Of a DNA stretch of 64,000 nucleotides, positions 28,645 through 37,293 are shown piece after piece. The first letter of the stretch is position 1. The number at the start of each line of letters is the position of its first letter. The position numbers were made by a program, and so were the translations under genes. Source of the DNA: Rhodopseudomonas sp. (GTDB lineage: Bacteria; Pseudomonadota; Alphaproteobacteria; Rhizobiales; Xanthobacteraceae); NCBI RefSeq assembly GCF_013377015.1, contig NZ_JACABA010000004.1:138336-202335 (forward strand), read 5' to 3'. Below the pieces are notes generated by a model. The model was not told the origin of the DNA, did no database searches, and saw nothing but the letters and a program-made list of their open reading frames with translations.

Positions 28645-30423
28645 ATGAGCCTGGACACCAAATCATCGACGGCGCTCGTTTCCAGGCCGGAACCCCAGCT
28701 TGAGACGATCGAGCCGCCTGGGGCCGACGATAGCGATCGCGCCTTGCATGCGTTCCTTGCACCGCTGACCGGCGGGCTGTCGCCGACGGCGCTGACGCTG
28801 GCCTATGCCGACTGGATGGCTCACCTGATCAGCGCGCCGGCGCGCCGGCTCGACATCGCGCAGGAAGCGCTACGCGGGGCGGCGCAATTGGCGGAGGCCG
28901 CGGTTCATTCCGCGCCCGCCTGGTCGTTGATCGCGCCGCAGCCGCAGGATCGGCGCTTCGACGCCCAGGATTGGTCGCTGCAGCCGTTCAATCTGCTGGC
29001 CCAGGGGTTTCTGCTGACCCAGCAATGGTGGCACGACGCCACCACCGGCGTTCGCGGCGTGTCGCAGCAGAACGAGAAGATCGTCGAATTCTCCGGACGG
29101 CAGCTGCTCGACGTCTTCGCGCCGTCGAATTTCGCGGTCAGCAACCCGGAGGTGATTCGCAGATCGATCGAGACGGGCGGCGCGAATTTCCTGCACGGGT
29201 TTCAGAACTGGTGGAGCGACTTTCAGCAGGCGCCGACGCAGGGCAAGGCCAAGCCGCCCGGCGATTTCAAGGTCGGCAAGGACGTCGCGGTGACGCCGGG
29301 CAAGGTAGTCTACCGCAACGATCTGATCGAACTGATCCAGTATGCGCCGGCGACCGGGCAGGTGCATCCGGAGCCGATCCTGATCGTGCCGGCGTGGATC
29401 ATGAAGTACTACATTCTCGATCTGTCGCCGCACAATTCGATGGTCAAGTTCCTGACCGAAAACGGCTTCACGGTGTTCATGATTTCCTGGCGCAATCCGG
29501 TCGCCAAGGACCGCAATCTCTCGCTCGAGGACTATCGCATCCTCGGCATCGACGCCGCGGTCGCGACGGTCGCCAAGATCATTCCGGACATGCCCATCCA
29601 CGCCGTCGGCTATTGCCTCGGCGGCACGCTGCTGTCGATCGCCGCGGCCGCGATGTCGCGCGACGGCAACAGTCCGTTGAAGTCGATCACCCTGCTGGCG
29701 GCGCAGACCGACTTCACCGAGGCCGGCGAACTGACGCTGTTCATCAACGAGAGCCAGGTGGCGTTTCTGGAAGACATGATGTGGAAGCGCGGCGTGCTCG
29801 ACACCACGCAGATGGCGGGCGCGTTCCAGATCCTGCGCTCGAACGACCTGGTGTGGTCACGGATCATCCGCGACTACCTGATGGGCGAGCGCGCCGAGCC
29901 GAACGACCTGATGGCGTGGAACGCCGACGCCACCCGGATGCCGTACCGGATGCATTCGGAATATCTGCGCAAGCTGTTCCTCAACGACGACCTGGCCGAA
30001 GGCCGCTACATGGTCGACGGCAGGCCGATCGCGCTGTCGGATATTCATACGCCGATGTTCGTGGTCGGCACGCTGCGCGACCACGTCGCGCCGTGGCGCT
30101 CGACCCACAAGATTCATCTGCTGGTCGACGCCGACATCACCTATCTGTTGACCGGCGGCGGCCACAATGCCGGTATCGTCTCGCCGCCCGGCGTTCCGGG
30201 GCGCAGCTATCAGGTGATGGAGAAACTCGCCGACGGGCCCTATGTCGGTCCGGACGACTGGCTCAAGCTCGCGCCGCATGCTGAGGGTTCGTGGTGGACC
30301 GAGTGGGTTCACTGGCTGACGGCAAGGGCGGGCGAACTGCGCGCCCCGCCGCCGATGGGACTGCCCGGCACCAATCCGGCCGAGCTGTCGGATGCGCCCG
30401 GCAGCTACGTCCTGCAGGCCTGA
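28645..30423 (+). CDS. phaC: Poly(3-hydroxyalkanoate) synthase
   Basis: A 592-residue alpha/beta-hydrolase-fold polymerase that adds hydroxyacyl-CoA units to storage polyester granules. C324 in the lipase-like box GYCLGG is the nucleophile; YYILDLSPHNS and the late GGGHNAG, which carries the catalytic histidine, are typical. Length and the Asp- and Pro-rich N-terminus fit class I. ATG at 28645 has GGAG nine bases before it; the TTG at 28630 is rejected. No phasin, phaA or phaB is adjacent, so this is a stand-alone copy, possibly an accessory synthase. Its end overlaps the convergent kinase-like gene by 19 bp. Confidence 0.9.
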   Translation: MSLDTKSSTALVSRPEPQLETIEPPGADDSDRALHAFLAPLTGGLSPTALTLAYADWMAHLISAPARRLDIAQEALRGAAQLAEAAVHSAPAWSLIAPQPQDRRFDAQDWSLQPFNLLAQGFLLTQQWWHDATTGVRGVSQQNEKIVEFSGRQLLDVFAPSNFAVSNPEVIRRSIETGGANFLHGFQNWWSDFQQAPTQGKAKPPGDFKVGKDVAVTPGKVVYRNDLIELIQYAPATGQVHPEPILIVPAWIMKYYILDLSPHNSMVKFLTENGFTVFMISWRNPVAKDRNLSLEDYRILGIDAAVATVAKIIPDMPIHAVGYCLGGTLLSIAAAAMSRDGNSPLKSITLLAAQTDFTEAGELTLFINESQVAFLEDMMWKRGVLDTTQMAGAFQILRSNDLVWSRIIRDYLMGERAEPNDLMAWNADATRMPYRMHSEYLRKLFLNDDLAEGRYMVDGRPIALSDIHTPMFVVGTLRDHVAPWRSTHKIHLLVDADITYLLTGGGHNAGIVSPPGVPGRSYQVMEKLADGPYVGPDDWLKLAPHAEGSWWTEWVHWLTARAGELRAPPPMGLPGTNPAELSDAPGSYVLQA

Positions 30424-31973
30424 CCGGCGTCGAGCGCGAGCGCGGCGGTGGCGCGTTGCAGGGTCTGTTGCGGAGAGCCCGAGGCATCGACGATGGTCCA
30501 GTCGATCGATCCCGGGTCGTAGTCCTGCTGGCGTTTGACGATCTCAGGCGTGGCGTCGGAAGCGTCAGCGGTGCGGCGGCTGACGCGCTCGATCCGGGTC
30601 GCCAGATCGGTCGCCAGAAATACGCCGTCGAACGGCACCTTCATCTTGGTCGCGACGGCGGCGATCGCCTTGCGCTCGTCCGGCCGGGCGAACACCGCGT
30701 CGACGATCGCGGAGTGGCCCTGCGCCAGCACAAGCTGCGCCCGTTCGGCGAGCGTACGATACACCGTCGCCGTAACGTCCGGCCGATAAGCGTGTTCCGG
30801 CAGCCGGTCGGTCTCGTTGACCCCAAAGTGTTGCTTGCGCGCCACGTCCGAGCGCAGCAGCACCGCGCCGGGAGCAGGCTCGACCAATCCGGCGAGCGCG
30901 CGGGCCAGCACCGATTTGCCGGTGCCCGAAAGCCCGCCGACCGCGATCAGCCGCGGCGGCGGCGGCGATATCAGCCGCAACGCCAGCGCGAAATAGCCGT
31001 CGGCCTCGCGCCGGATCGCCTGTGCTGCAGCGGCGTCGCGCGCCGGCCGCGACAGCATCACATTGGCGCGGATGCCGGCGCGCATCGACATCAGCAACGG
31101 CAGTGCCGCAAGCGCATCGAGATTGGCGTCGGACGTGATGGCGAGATAGCGGTTGAGCAGGAGATTGGCGGCGTCGCGGCGCTGGTTGTGGATGAAATCC
31201 ATCAGCGGGAAGGCGAGGTCGTACAGCACGTCGATCGACGCGATCTTTGGATCGAATTCGATCGCGTCGAACAGCACCGGCCGGTGATTGATCAGCGCGA
31301 TGTTGGCCAGATGCAGGTCGCCATGGCAATGCCGGACGAAGCCCTGCTGTCCGCGCCGCTGCAGCAGTGGCCGGATCCGTTCGAACGCGGCCAAGCTGAG
31401 CCGGTCGAGCGCCGCGACCTGCTCGGCGTCGAAGCCGCCCGCGGCCCGAAAGGCGTTGCTGTTGCCGGCGATGATCGACGGAATTGACGCGACCCAGGGA
31501 GCGGTCTCGGCTTCGGGCGCTGCCTTGTGCGATGCGGCGATCGCCTCGGCAATCGCGGCGACCAAGCCGAATTCGATTGGCCCCGCCGCGGCCAGGTGAT
31601 CGACGGTCTGCCGCTCGTCGAACCGCGTCATCTCCAGCGCCCATTCGACGATTGCGCCGTCGCCGCCGAGCTGCAGTGATCCATCCGCCGTTCGGGTGAT
31701 CGCGACCACGCGGCGATAGATCTGTGGCGCAAATCGCCGGTTGACAGTGAGTTCCTGTTCGCAGGCCTCCTTGCGCTTACTCAGCGTTGAGTAATCGAGA
31801 AACGGAAACCGCACCGCGCGCTTGACCTTCAGCGCGCGATCGCCAGCGAGAAACACCGCGGCGCCATGGGTATCGATCCGATCGACCGCCTTGCCGCCGT
31901 GGGTCGCCGGATCGCCGAGAAACGCGAACACCTCTTGCTGCGATGCACTGTTGTGTGCGGTGAAATCTGGCAT
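30405..31973 (-). CDS. Two-domain APH-like phosphotransferase / P-loop kinase protein
   Basis: 522 residues. The N-terminal half resembles aminoglycoside-phosphotransferase-fold kinases: H217-G-D-L-H221 with N224 is the catalytic loop and DAIEFDP (236-242) the metal-binding region. The C-terminal part is a small P-loop kinase with GGLSGTGKS at 346-354, as in gluconate-kinase-like and zeta-like enzymes. The pairing (COG2187 plus COG0645) is known from many bacteria, including Rv2004c of the M. tuberculosis DosR regulon; no substrate is established that I can name. ATG at 31973 is preferred since the 33 codons upstream look non-coding. A FixK-type box lies in the shared gap with the divergent CBS gene. 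Confidence 0.8.
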   Translation of the reverse strand: MPDFTAHNSASQQEVFAFLGDPATHGGKAVDRIDTHGAAVFLAGDRALKVKRAVRFPFLDYSTLSKRKEACEQELTVNRRFAPQIYRRVVAITRTADGSLQLGGDGAIVEWALEMTRFDERQTVDHLAAAGPIEFGLVAAIAEAIAASHKAAPEAETAPWVASIPSIIAGNSNAFRAAGGFDAEQVAALDRLSLAAFERIRPLLQRRGQQGFVRHCHGDLHLANIALINHRPVLFDAIEFDPKIASIDVLYDLAFPLMDFIHNQRRDAANLLLNRYLAITSDANLDALAALPLLMSMRAGIRANVMLSRPARDAAAAQAIRREADGYFALALRLISPPPPRLIAVGGLSGTGKSVLARALAGLVEPAPGAVLLRSDVARKQHFGVNETDRLPEHAYRPDVTATVYRTLAERAQLVLAQGHSAIVDAVFARPDERKAIAAVATKMKVPFDGVFLATDLATRIERVSRRTADASDATPEIVKRQQDYDPGSIDWTIVDASGSPQQTLQRATAALALDAGQACRT

Positions 31974-32104
31974 GGTCGGAATGCTCGCGAGGGCCGCGTT
32001 AATGATCAGAAATGTGCAAAATTGCGCCGACCAAGCCGCTCGGCGTGCCGCGATCATGGGCATTGTTGCCAAGAATACAAGGCGCGCTCAAAACCCGCGC
32101 CAGT

Positions 32105-32118
32105 TTGACCTTGATCAA
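32105..32118. promoter_or_regulatory. FixK/FNR-type operator between the kinase-like and CBS genes
   Basis: TTGAC-CTTG-ATCAA, a full match to the loose palindrome, in a 248-bp divergent gap. It is about 132 bp from the minus-strand start (31973) and 104 bp from the plus-strand start (32222). It could serve either; no convincing -10 at the right distance decides it. Confidence 0.6.
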
Positions 32119-32221
32119 ATCAATTCCGAAAAGGTGCGGTCAAGTTGCCTCGAAATGGCGCCTTGCAAGATTGTATCGGAATGCATCGAGTTGCAGCGGG
32201 GCCGGACGACACCGCAATCGA

Positions 32222-32665
32222 ATGGATACTGACTTGTACAAATTTCTGGAAGCGACCGTTGCTGGCCATATGACGCGCTCGGTTAAGACCATCTCGCGCG
32301 ATCTTTCCATGCGCGATCTCGAGGACATGTTCGAACGCGATGACTACAACGCCTATCCGGTCGAGGAAGATTCCCGCGTTATCGGCCTGGTAACGAAATA
32401 TGATTTTCTGAAATGCTTCGCATTTCATCCGACTCAGATGCTTCCGCATTATGACGATCTGATGAATCGGACGGTCGGCGACGTCATGACGCCGGATTTC
32501 ATCTACGTTCACGCCGACACCAAGCTGACACGGGTGCTGCAACTGATGGTCGAGCACCAGACCAGAAGCATTCCGGTGCTCGATGCCGATCGCAAACTGG
32601 CCGGCATCATCTCGCGCGAGGATGTGATGCGGGCGCTGGCGAGCTTCACCAAGGCGCATCAATAG
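32222..32665 (+). CDS. CBS-pair protein
   Basis: A 147-residue protein consisting only of one Bateman module: CBS motif 1 at about 10-65 (VAGHMTRSVKTISRDLSMRDLEDMF) and CBS motif 2 at about 80-140 (VGDVMTPDFIYVHADTKLTRVLQLM, then GIISREDVMRAL). Such short proteins bind adenosyl ligands and often report energy status to a partner. The ATG at 32222 begins the conserved part; the in-frame stretch from 32012 contains the FixK-type box and is non-coding. A ribosome site is weak. Probable member of the low-oxygen regulon by its upstream box. Confidence 0.85.
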   Translation: MDTDLYKFLEATVAGHMTRSVKTISRDLSMRDLEDMFERDDYNAYPVEEDSRVIGLVTKYDFLKCFAFHPTQMLPHYDDLMNRTVGDVMTPDFIYVHADTKLTRVLQLMVEHQTRSIPVLDADRKLAGIISREDVMRALASFTKAHQ

Positions 32666-32820
32666 GTACCGCATCCGACCGGCGTTTCCGGCGTCCCAAT
32701 GACGCGCCCTCTCCCAAGTGCGGTGTTGGATTAGTCGCGCTCTTTGTCGTACAGAGAACCTTGCAGACACTGAGGATCGACGGCTGAATCCGGCCGCGGA
32801 TTGCGCTGTGCCGAGGTGAC

Positions 32821-35535
32821 ATGTCGACCTATCGATTGAGCAACCTGCTTGCGCCGCGCGCGGTGGCGGTGGTTGGCGCCAGTCCGCGCCCGGCCTCGCT
32901 CGGTCGGGCGGTGCTCGGCAATCTTCGCGCGGCGGGGTTTGCCGGCCAGATCGGCGTCGTCAACCCGCATTATCGCGAGATCGACGGCGTCGCGGCGGTG
33001 GACCGCCTCGGCGATCTCGGCTTCGTGCCCGATCTGCTGATCATCACCGCGCCGGCGTCGATGGTGCCGAAAATCGTCACCGAGGCCGGCGGGCTTGGCG
33101 TCGCGGGTGCCATCATCATCGGGTCGGAGATGGGGCGGGGCGAAGGCTCGTTCGCCGAAGCCGCCAACCATGCTGCGCGCGAGCACGGGATGCGGCTGAT
33201 CGGTCCGAACTGCCTCGGCATCATGGTGCCCGGCGCGCAGCTGAACGCCAGCTTCGCCGCGCACATGCCGCGTCGCGGCCATCTGGCGCTGATCTCGCAA
33301 TCCGGCGCGATCGCCGCCGGCATGGTGGACTGGGCGGCGGAGAAGCGAATCGGATTCTCCGGCATCGTGTCGATCGGCGACCAGCTCGACGTCGACATCG
33401 CCGACATGCTGGACTACTACGCCGGCGACATCGATACCCGCGCGATCCTGCTCTACATCGAGGCGGTCAAGGACGCGCGCAAGTTCATGTCGGCGGCGCG
33501 CGCCGCGGCGCGGATCAAGCCGGTCGTGGTGGTGAAATCCGGGCGGATGGCGCAAGGCGCCAAGGCGGCCGCGACTCATACCGGGGCGCTGGCCGGATCG
33601 GACGCGGTGTACGACGCCGCGTTCCGCCGCGCGGGCATGCTTCGGGTGTACGATCTGCGCGAATTGTTCGATTGCGCCGAGACGCTGGGCCGGGTCAGCG
33701 CGCCGCGCGGCAAGCGGCTGGCGATCCTGACCAATGGCGGCGGTATCGGCATTCTCGCGGTCGACCGGCTGGTCGAGCTCGGCGGGATCGCCGCGACGCT
33801 GTCGGCATCGGCGCGCAAGCAGCTCGATGACGTGTTGCCTTCGACCTGGTCCGGATCGAACCCGGTCGATATCGCCGGCGACGCCGACGCCGAGCGCTAC
33901 GCCGCGGCGCTCGGGGTGCTGCTTGCCGATCCTGACAATGACGCGATCCTGGTGATGAACGTGCAGACCGCGCTGGCGGCGCCGGGCGACATCGCCGGCG
34001 CGGTGACCAAGCTGGTCAATGACGATCGCGCCAAGCGGATGCTGTTCAAGCCGGTGTTCGCGGTCTGGGTCGGCGCCGACGATGCCGTCTCGAATATCTT
34101 CGACGCTGCCGGAATCCCGAACTATCTGACCGAGGACGACGCGGTCCGCAGCCTGATGCACCTGGTGAAGTATCGCGAGGCGGCGCAGGCGCTGACCGAC
34201 GTGCCGCCGAGCCTGCCGAAGGAGTTCGAGCCCGACACCGATGCCGCGAGCGCGATCGTCGAGCGGGCGGTCGCCGAGGGACGTACCTGGCTCGATCCGC
34301 TCGAGATCAGCGGGCTGTTCGCGGCCTACCAGATCGCGATGGTGCCGACGCTGGCCGCGGCCGATGCCGATCAGGCGGTGGCGTGGGCCGCGCCGTTCCT
34401 GGCGCAGGGGGTCACGTTGGTGGTGAAAGTGCTATCGCGCGATATCACCCACAAATCCGACGTCGGCGGCGTCGCGCTCAATCTCACCAGCGCGGAAGCG
34501 GTGCGCGCGGCCGTCGATCAGGTGTTGGCGCGAGCCAAGCAGCTGCGCCCCGACGCGCGGCTCGAGGGCGTGATCGTGCAGCCGATGCTGCTGCGGCCGA
34601 AGGCGCGCGAACTGATTCTCGGCATCGCCGACGATCCCACCTTCGGCCCGGTGATCGCGTTCGGCCATGGCGGCACCGGGGTCGAGATCATCAACGACAA
34701 GGCGCTGGCGCTGCCGCCGCTCGATCTCAAGCTCGCCGCGGACCTGATCGAGCGCACCCGGGTCGCGCGGCTGCTGCGCGCCTATCGCGATGTGCCGGCA
34801 GTGAAGCCGGACGCGGTGGCGCTGACGCTGGTCAAGCTGTCGCAGATGGCCGCTGACCTGCCGCAGATCCACGAACTCGACATCAATCCGCTGCTCGCCG
34901 ACGAGAACGGCGTCGTCGCGCTCGATGCGCGGGTCGCGGTGCGCAAACCGGAGCGGAAATTCGCCGGCTCTGGCAACGCCACCTTCGCGGTGCGGCCATA
35001 TCCGTCGCAATGGCAGCGCCATCTCGTGCTCAAGGGCGGCTGGCGAATTCTGGCGCGGCCGATGCGCCCCGACGACGAACCGGCGCTACATGAATTCCTG
35101 CAACGCGTCACCAAGGAAGATCTGCGATTGCGCTTCTTCGCGGCTATGAAGGAATTCAGCCATCCGTTCATCGCGCGGTTGACTCAGATCGACTATGCCC
35201 GCGCGATGGCCTTTATCGCCATCGACGAAGAGACCAACGAGACCGTCGGCGTTGTCCGTATCCATTCCGACTCGATCTACGAGTCGGGGGAATACGCGAT
35301 CCTGCTGCGCTCCGACCTCAAGGGCAGAGGGCTCGGCTGGGCGCTGATGCAGCTCATCATCGAATACGCCCGGTCTGAAGGGCTGAAGAATGTCGAGGGC
35401 CAGGTGCTGCGGGAAAACACCGTGATGCTGAAGATGTGCCGCGCGCTGGGCTTCGAGGTCGGGTCGGACCGATCGGAGCCGGAGATTTGCAAAGTGGTGC
35501 TTCCGCTCGGCGATAAGTCCTACAAATCGCAATAA
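32821..35535 (+). CDS. pat: Pat-type protein lysine acetyltransferase (acyl-CoA synthetase-like plus GNAT domain)
   Basis: A 904-residue multidomain protein. Residues about 8-130 are a CoA-binding Rossmann domain (AVAVVGASPRPASLG), about 150-290 and 300-440 are succinyl-CoA-ligase-like, about 480-705 is an ATP-grasp domain (THKSDVGGVALNL, IIVQ-like stretch, FGHGGTGVEIINDK), and about 735-895 is a GNAT acetyltransferase (LRSDLKGRGLGWALMQLIIEYA binds acetyl-CoA). This order is that of Salmonella Pat and of R. palustris RpPat, which acetylate and inactivate AMP-forming acyl-CoA synthetases. The synthetase-like part is regulatory in that family. No deacetylase or acyl-CoA synthetase gene is adjacent. 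The alternative, an active ADP-forming acetyl-CoA synthetase, is less likely. Confidence 0.82.
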   Translation: MSTYRLSNLLAPRAVAVVGASPRPASLGRAVLGNLRAAGFAGQIGVVNPHYREIDGVAAVDRLGDLGFVPDLLIITAPASMVPKIVTEAGGLGVAGAIIIGSEMGRGEGSFAEAANHAAREHGMRLIGPNCLGIMVPGAQLNASFAAHMPRRGHLALISQSGAIAAGMVDWAAEKRIGFSGIVSIGDQLDVDIADMLDYYAGDIDTRAILLYIEAVKDARKFMSAARAAARIKPVVVVKSGRMAQGAKAAATHTGALAGSDAVYDAAFRRAGMLRVYDLRELFDCAETLGRVSAPRGKRLAILTNGGGIGILAVDRLVELGGIAATLSASARKQLDDVLPSTWSGSNPVDIAGDADAERYAAALGVLLADPDNDAILVMNVQTALAAPGDIAGAVTKLVNDDRAKRMLFKPVFAVWVGADDAVSNIFDAAGIPNYLTEDDAVRSLMHLVKYREAAQALTDVPPSLPKEFEPDTDAASAIVERAVAEGRTWLDPLEISGLFAAYQIAMVPTLAAADADQAVAWAAPFLAQGVTLVVKVLSRDITHKSDVGGVALNLTSAEAVRAAVDQVLARAKQLRPDARLEGVIVQPMLLRPKARELILGIADDPTFGPVIAFGHGGTGVEIINDKALALPPLDLKLAADLIERTRVARLLRAYRDVPAVKPDAVALTLVKLSQMAADLPQIHELDINPLLADENGVVALDARVAVRKPERKFAGSGNATFAVRPYPSQWQRHLVLKGGWRILARPMRPDDEPALHEFLQRVTKEDLRLRFFAAMKEFSHPFIARLTQIDYARAMAFIAIDEETNETVGVVRIHSDSIYESGEYAILLRSDLKGRGLGWALMQLIIEYARSEGLKNVEGQVLRENTVMLKMCRALGFEVGSDRSEPEICKVVLPLGDKSYKSQ

Positions 35536-35570
35536 CGCAAAGCGAATCTTTGTAAGCTGACGGAAAGCCG

Positions 35571-35975
35571 CTACAGCCGGCTGACCGACATCACGCGGAA
35601 GGTGTGCATGGTGCCTTCTTCGTTGATCGAGACATATTCGCCTTGCACGAACCGCTCGTCGGCGAAGTGGTAGCCGGCCTCGTCCGGGGTGTCGCCGGCG
35701 AGGTCGTATTGAAACGCCCAGCTGCCGCCGGGGCGATGCATCAGATGGCCGAGGCTGTCGTCCTGGTCCGGCCGCAGCCGCGCCACCCGGCACGCCTCGC
35801 GATGTTTTTTCCACATCTCCGCATCGATCCGGTCATCCTCGCTGAGCGGCGCGACGATCACATAGGCGATCGCGGATTCGCCGTCGGGATGCCCCGGCTC
35901 ACGTGCAAGCTCCAGCCGAATCTGGCGGAACCGCGACGGCAACGAGGTGTTGAGAATGGGCGAGGCCCTGGTCAT
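35571..35975 (-). CDS. Small conserved protein of unknown function, FixK-box controlled
   Basis: I do not recognise this 134-residue protein. It is soluble, acidic and without signal peptide or membrane segment. It contains an ARE-type N-terminal strand region (RQIRLELAREPGHPDGESAIAY), a central charged helix (DAEMWKKHREACRVARLRPDQDD) and a compact C-terminus rich in aromatic and acidic residues. The codon use is like that of its neighbours, and the frame is open without rare features, so I treat it as real. A perfect FixK-type palindrome sits 60-73 bp upstream, with TAAGCT at the -10 position, implying expression at low oxygen. Confidence 0.72.
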   Translation of the reverse strand: MTRASPILNTSLPSRFRQIRLELAREPGHPDGESAIAYVIVAPLSEDDRIDAEMWKKHREACRVARLRPDQDDSLGHLMHRPGGSWAFQYDLAGDTPDEAGYHFADERFVQGEYVSINEEGTMHTFRVMSVSRL

Positions 35976-36034
35976 GCTGAGTTGTCCAATCGGCGTTATG
36001 GGCGCAAAGCTTACGCAGCGGGCGACCGTAACAT

Positions 36035-36048
36035 TTGATTTGCATCAA
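36035..36048. promoter_or_regulatory. FixK/FNR-type operator between the 35571 gene and the Mla-type operon
   Basis: TTGAT-TTGC-ATCAA, a perfect palindrome. For the minus-strand gene (start 35975) a centre at -41.5 gives a transcript start at about 36000 and a 25-nt leader, the ideal geometry. The plus-strand operon begins at 36155, and the -10 region at the matching distance is poor there. Confidence 0.72.
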
Positions 36049-36154
36049 CCGCCGTTGCCGAAGCAAGCTGTTCGCTTGCGACGGGCCGGCCGGCCACAAG
36101 ACGAGAGAGATTGGAGCTTCGCATGCTGGCATTCGACACGGGGCGAGACCGGCC

Positions 36155-37291
36155 GTGAATTCCTTGCCCGTGCTGAACGCGGTCACCGACGGCGATAGTC
36201 TGGAACTGCATCCGGGCGGCCCCTGGACGGCGGTACATTCAGCGACGCTTGAACGGCTGTTCGATACCATCGCGCCGAAACTGCAGACCGCAAAAACGCT
36301 CAAGATCGACATGGCCGAGGTGCATGAAATCGACACCATCGGCGCCTGGCTGCTTGAAAAGATCTCCCGCAATGCGACGCAGGCCGGCCACCACGCGAGT
36401 TTTGTCGGCGTCGCCGCGCATTATGCCGGCCTGATCGACGAAGTGCGTCAGGTCAACCGACGCGGCCCAACGCGCCGGCCCAAGCCCAATCCGATTCTGG
36501 CGCGGCTCGACGAGGTCGGCCGCTCGGCCTGGAGCGCCACCGAGGACATTTCGGTGTTCCTGCAGATGTTCGGCGCGCTGGCGATGACGCTGCTCGGCGT
36601 GCTGCGGCGGCCGCGATCGCTGCGGCTGACGTCGATGGTCTATCAGGTCTACCGCGTCGGCTGGCAGGCGATCCCGATTGTTGCGCTGATCACCTTCCTG
36701 ATCGGCGCCATCATTGCGCAGCAGGGCATCTTCCATTTCCGCAAGTTCGGCGCGGATTCCTATGTGGTCGACATGGTGGGAATCCTGGTATTGCGCGAAA
36801 TCGGCGTGCTGATCGTCGCGATCATGGTCGCCGGACGCTCCGGGAGCGCCTATACGGCCGAGCTCGGGTCGATGAAGATGCGCGAAGAGATCGATGCGCT
36901 CTCGACCATGGGCCTCGATCCGGTCGAGGTCCTGATTCTGCCGCGCATCCTCGCGCTGGTGATCGCCTTGCCGATCCTGACCTTCATCGGCTCGATGGCC
37001 GCGCTCTATGGCGGTTGCCTGACCGCGTGGTTCTATGGCGGCATGCAGCCTGCGGTCTTCGTTGCCCGACTGCACGACGCCGTTTCGGTGACCAGTTTCC
37101 AGGTCGGTATCACCAAGGCGCCGTTCATGGCGCTGGTGATCGGCATCGTCGCCTGCAGCGAGGGTCTGCGGGTCAAGGGCAGCGCCGAATCGCTCGGCTT
37201 GCAGACCACGACCTCGGTGGTGAAATCGATCTTTCTGGTGATCGTTCTCGACGGGCTGTTCGCGGTGTTCTTCGCCTCGATCGGAATGTAG
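36155..37291 (+). CDS. MlaE-type lipid ABC transporter permease with N-terminal STAS domain
   Basis: 378 residues. Residues about 10-100 resemble a STAS/MlaB domain (LKIDMAEVHEIDTIGAWLLEK), and about 150-378 are an MlaE permease with five or six helices, including IGAIIAQQGIFHFRKFG, REIGVLIVAIMVAGRSGSAYTAELGSMK and EEIDALSTMGLDPVEVLILPR. In E. coli MlaB and MlaE are separate, so the STAS function is built in here. With the next two genes it forms an inner-membrane phospholipid or other lipid transport system. A GTG at 36155 preceded by GGGGCGAG is used; the reading back to 36035 crosses the FixK box and is non-coding. Confidence 0.88.
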   Translation: MNSLPVLNAVTDGDSLELHPGGPWTAVHSATLERLFDTIAPKLQTAKTLKIDMAEVHEIDTIGAWLLEKISRNATQAGHHASFVGVAAHYAGLIDEVRQVNRRGPTRRPKPNPILARLDEVGRSAWSATEDISVFLQMFGALAMTLLGVLRRPRSLRLTSMVYQVYRVGWQAIPIVALITFLIGAIIAQQGIFHFRKFGADSYVVDMVGILVLREIGVLIVAIMVAGRSGSAYTAELGSMKMREEIDALSTMGLDPVEVLILPRILALVIALPILTFIGSMAALYGGCLTAWFYGGMQPAVFVARLHDAVSVTSFQVGITKAPFMALVIGIVACSEGLRVKGSAESLGLQTTTSVVKSIFLVIVLDGLFAVFFASIGM

Positions 37292-37293
37292 CG

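Noticed and set aside
36035-36154. Extended N-terminus of the STAS-permease
   Set aside because: The 40 added residues would be encoded by the FixK operator and promoter region and show no similarity to STAS proteins; GTG at 36155 has a proper ribosome site.
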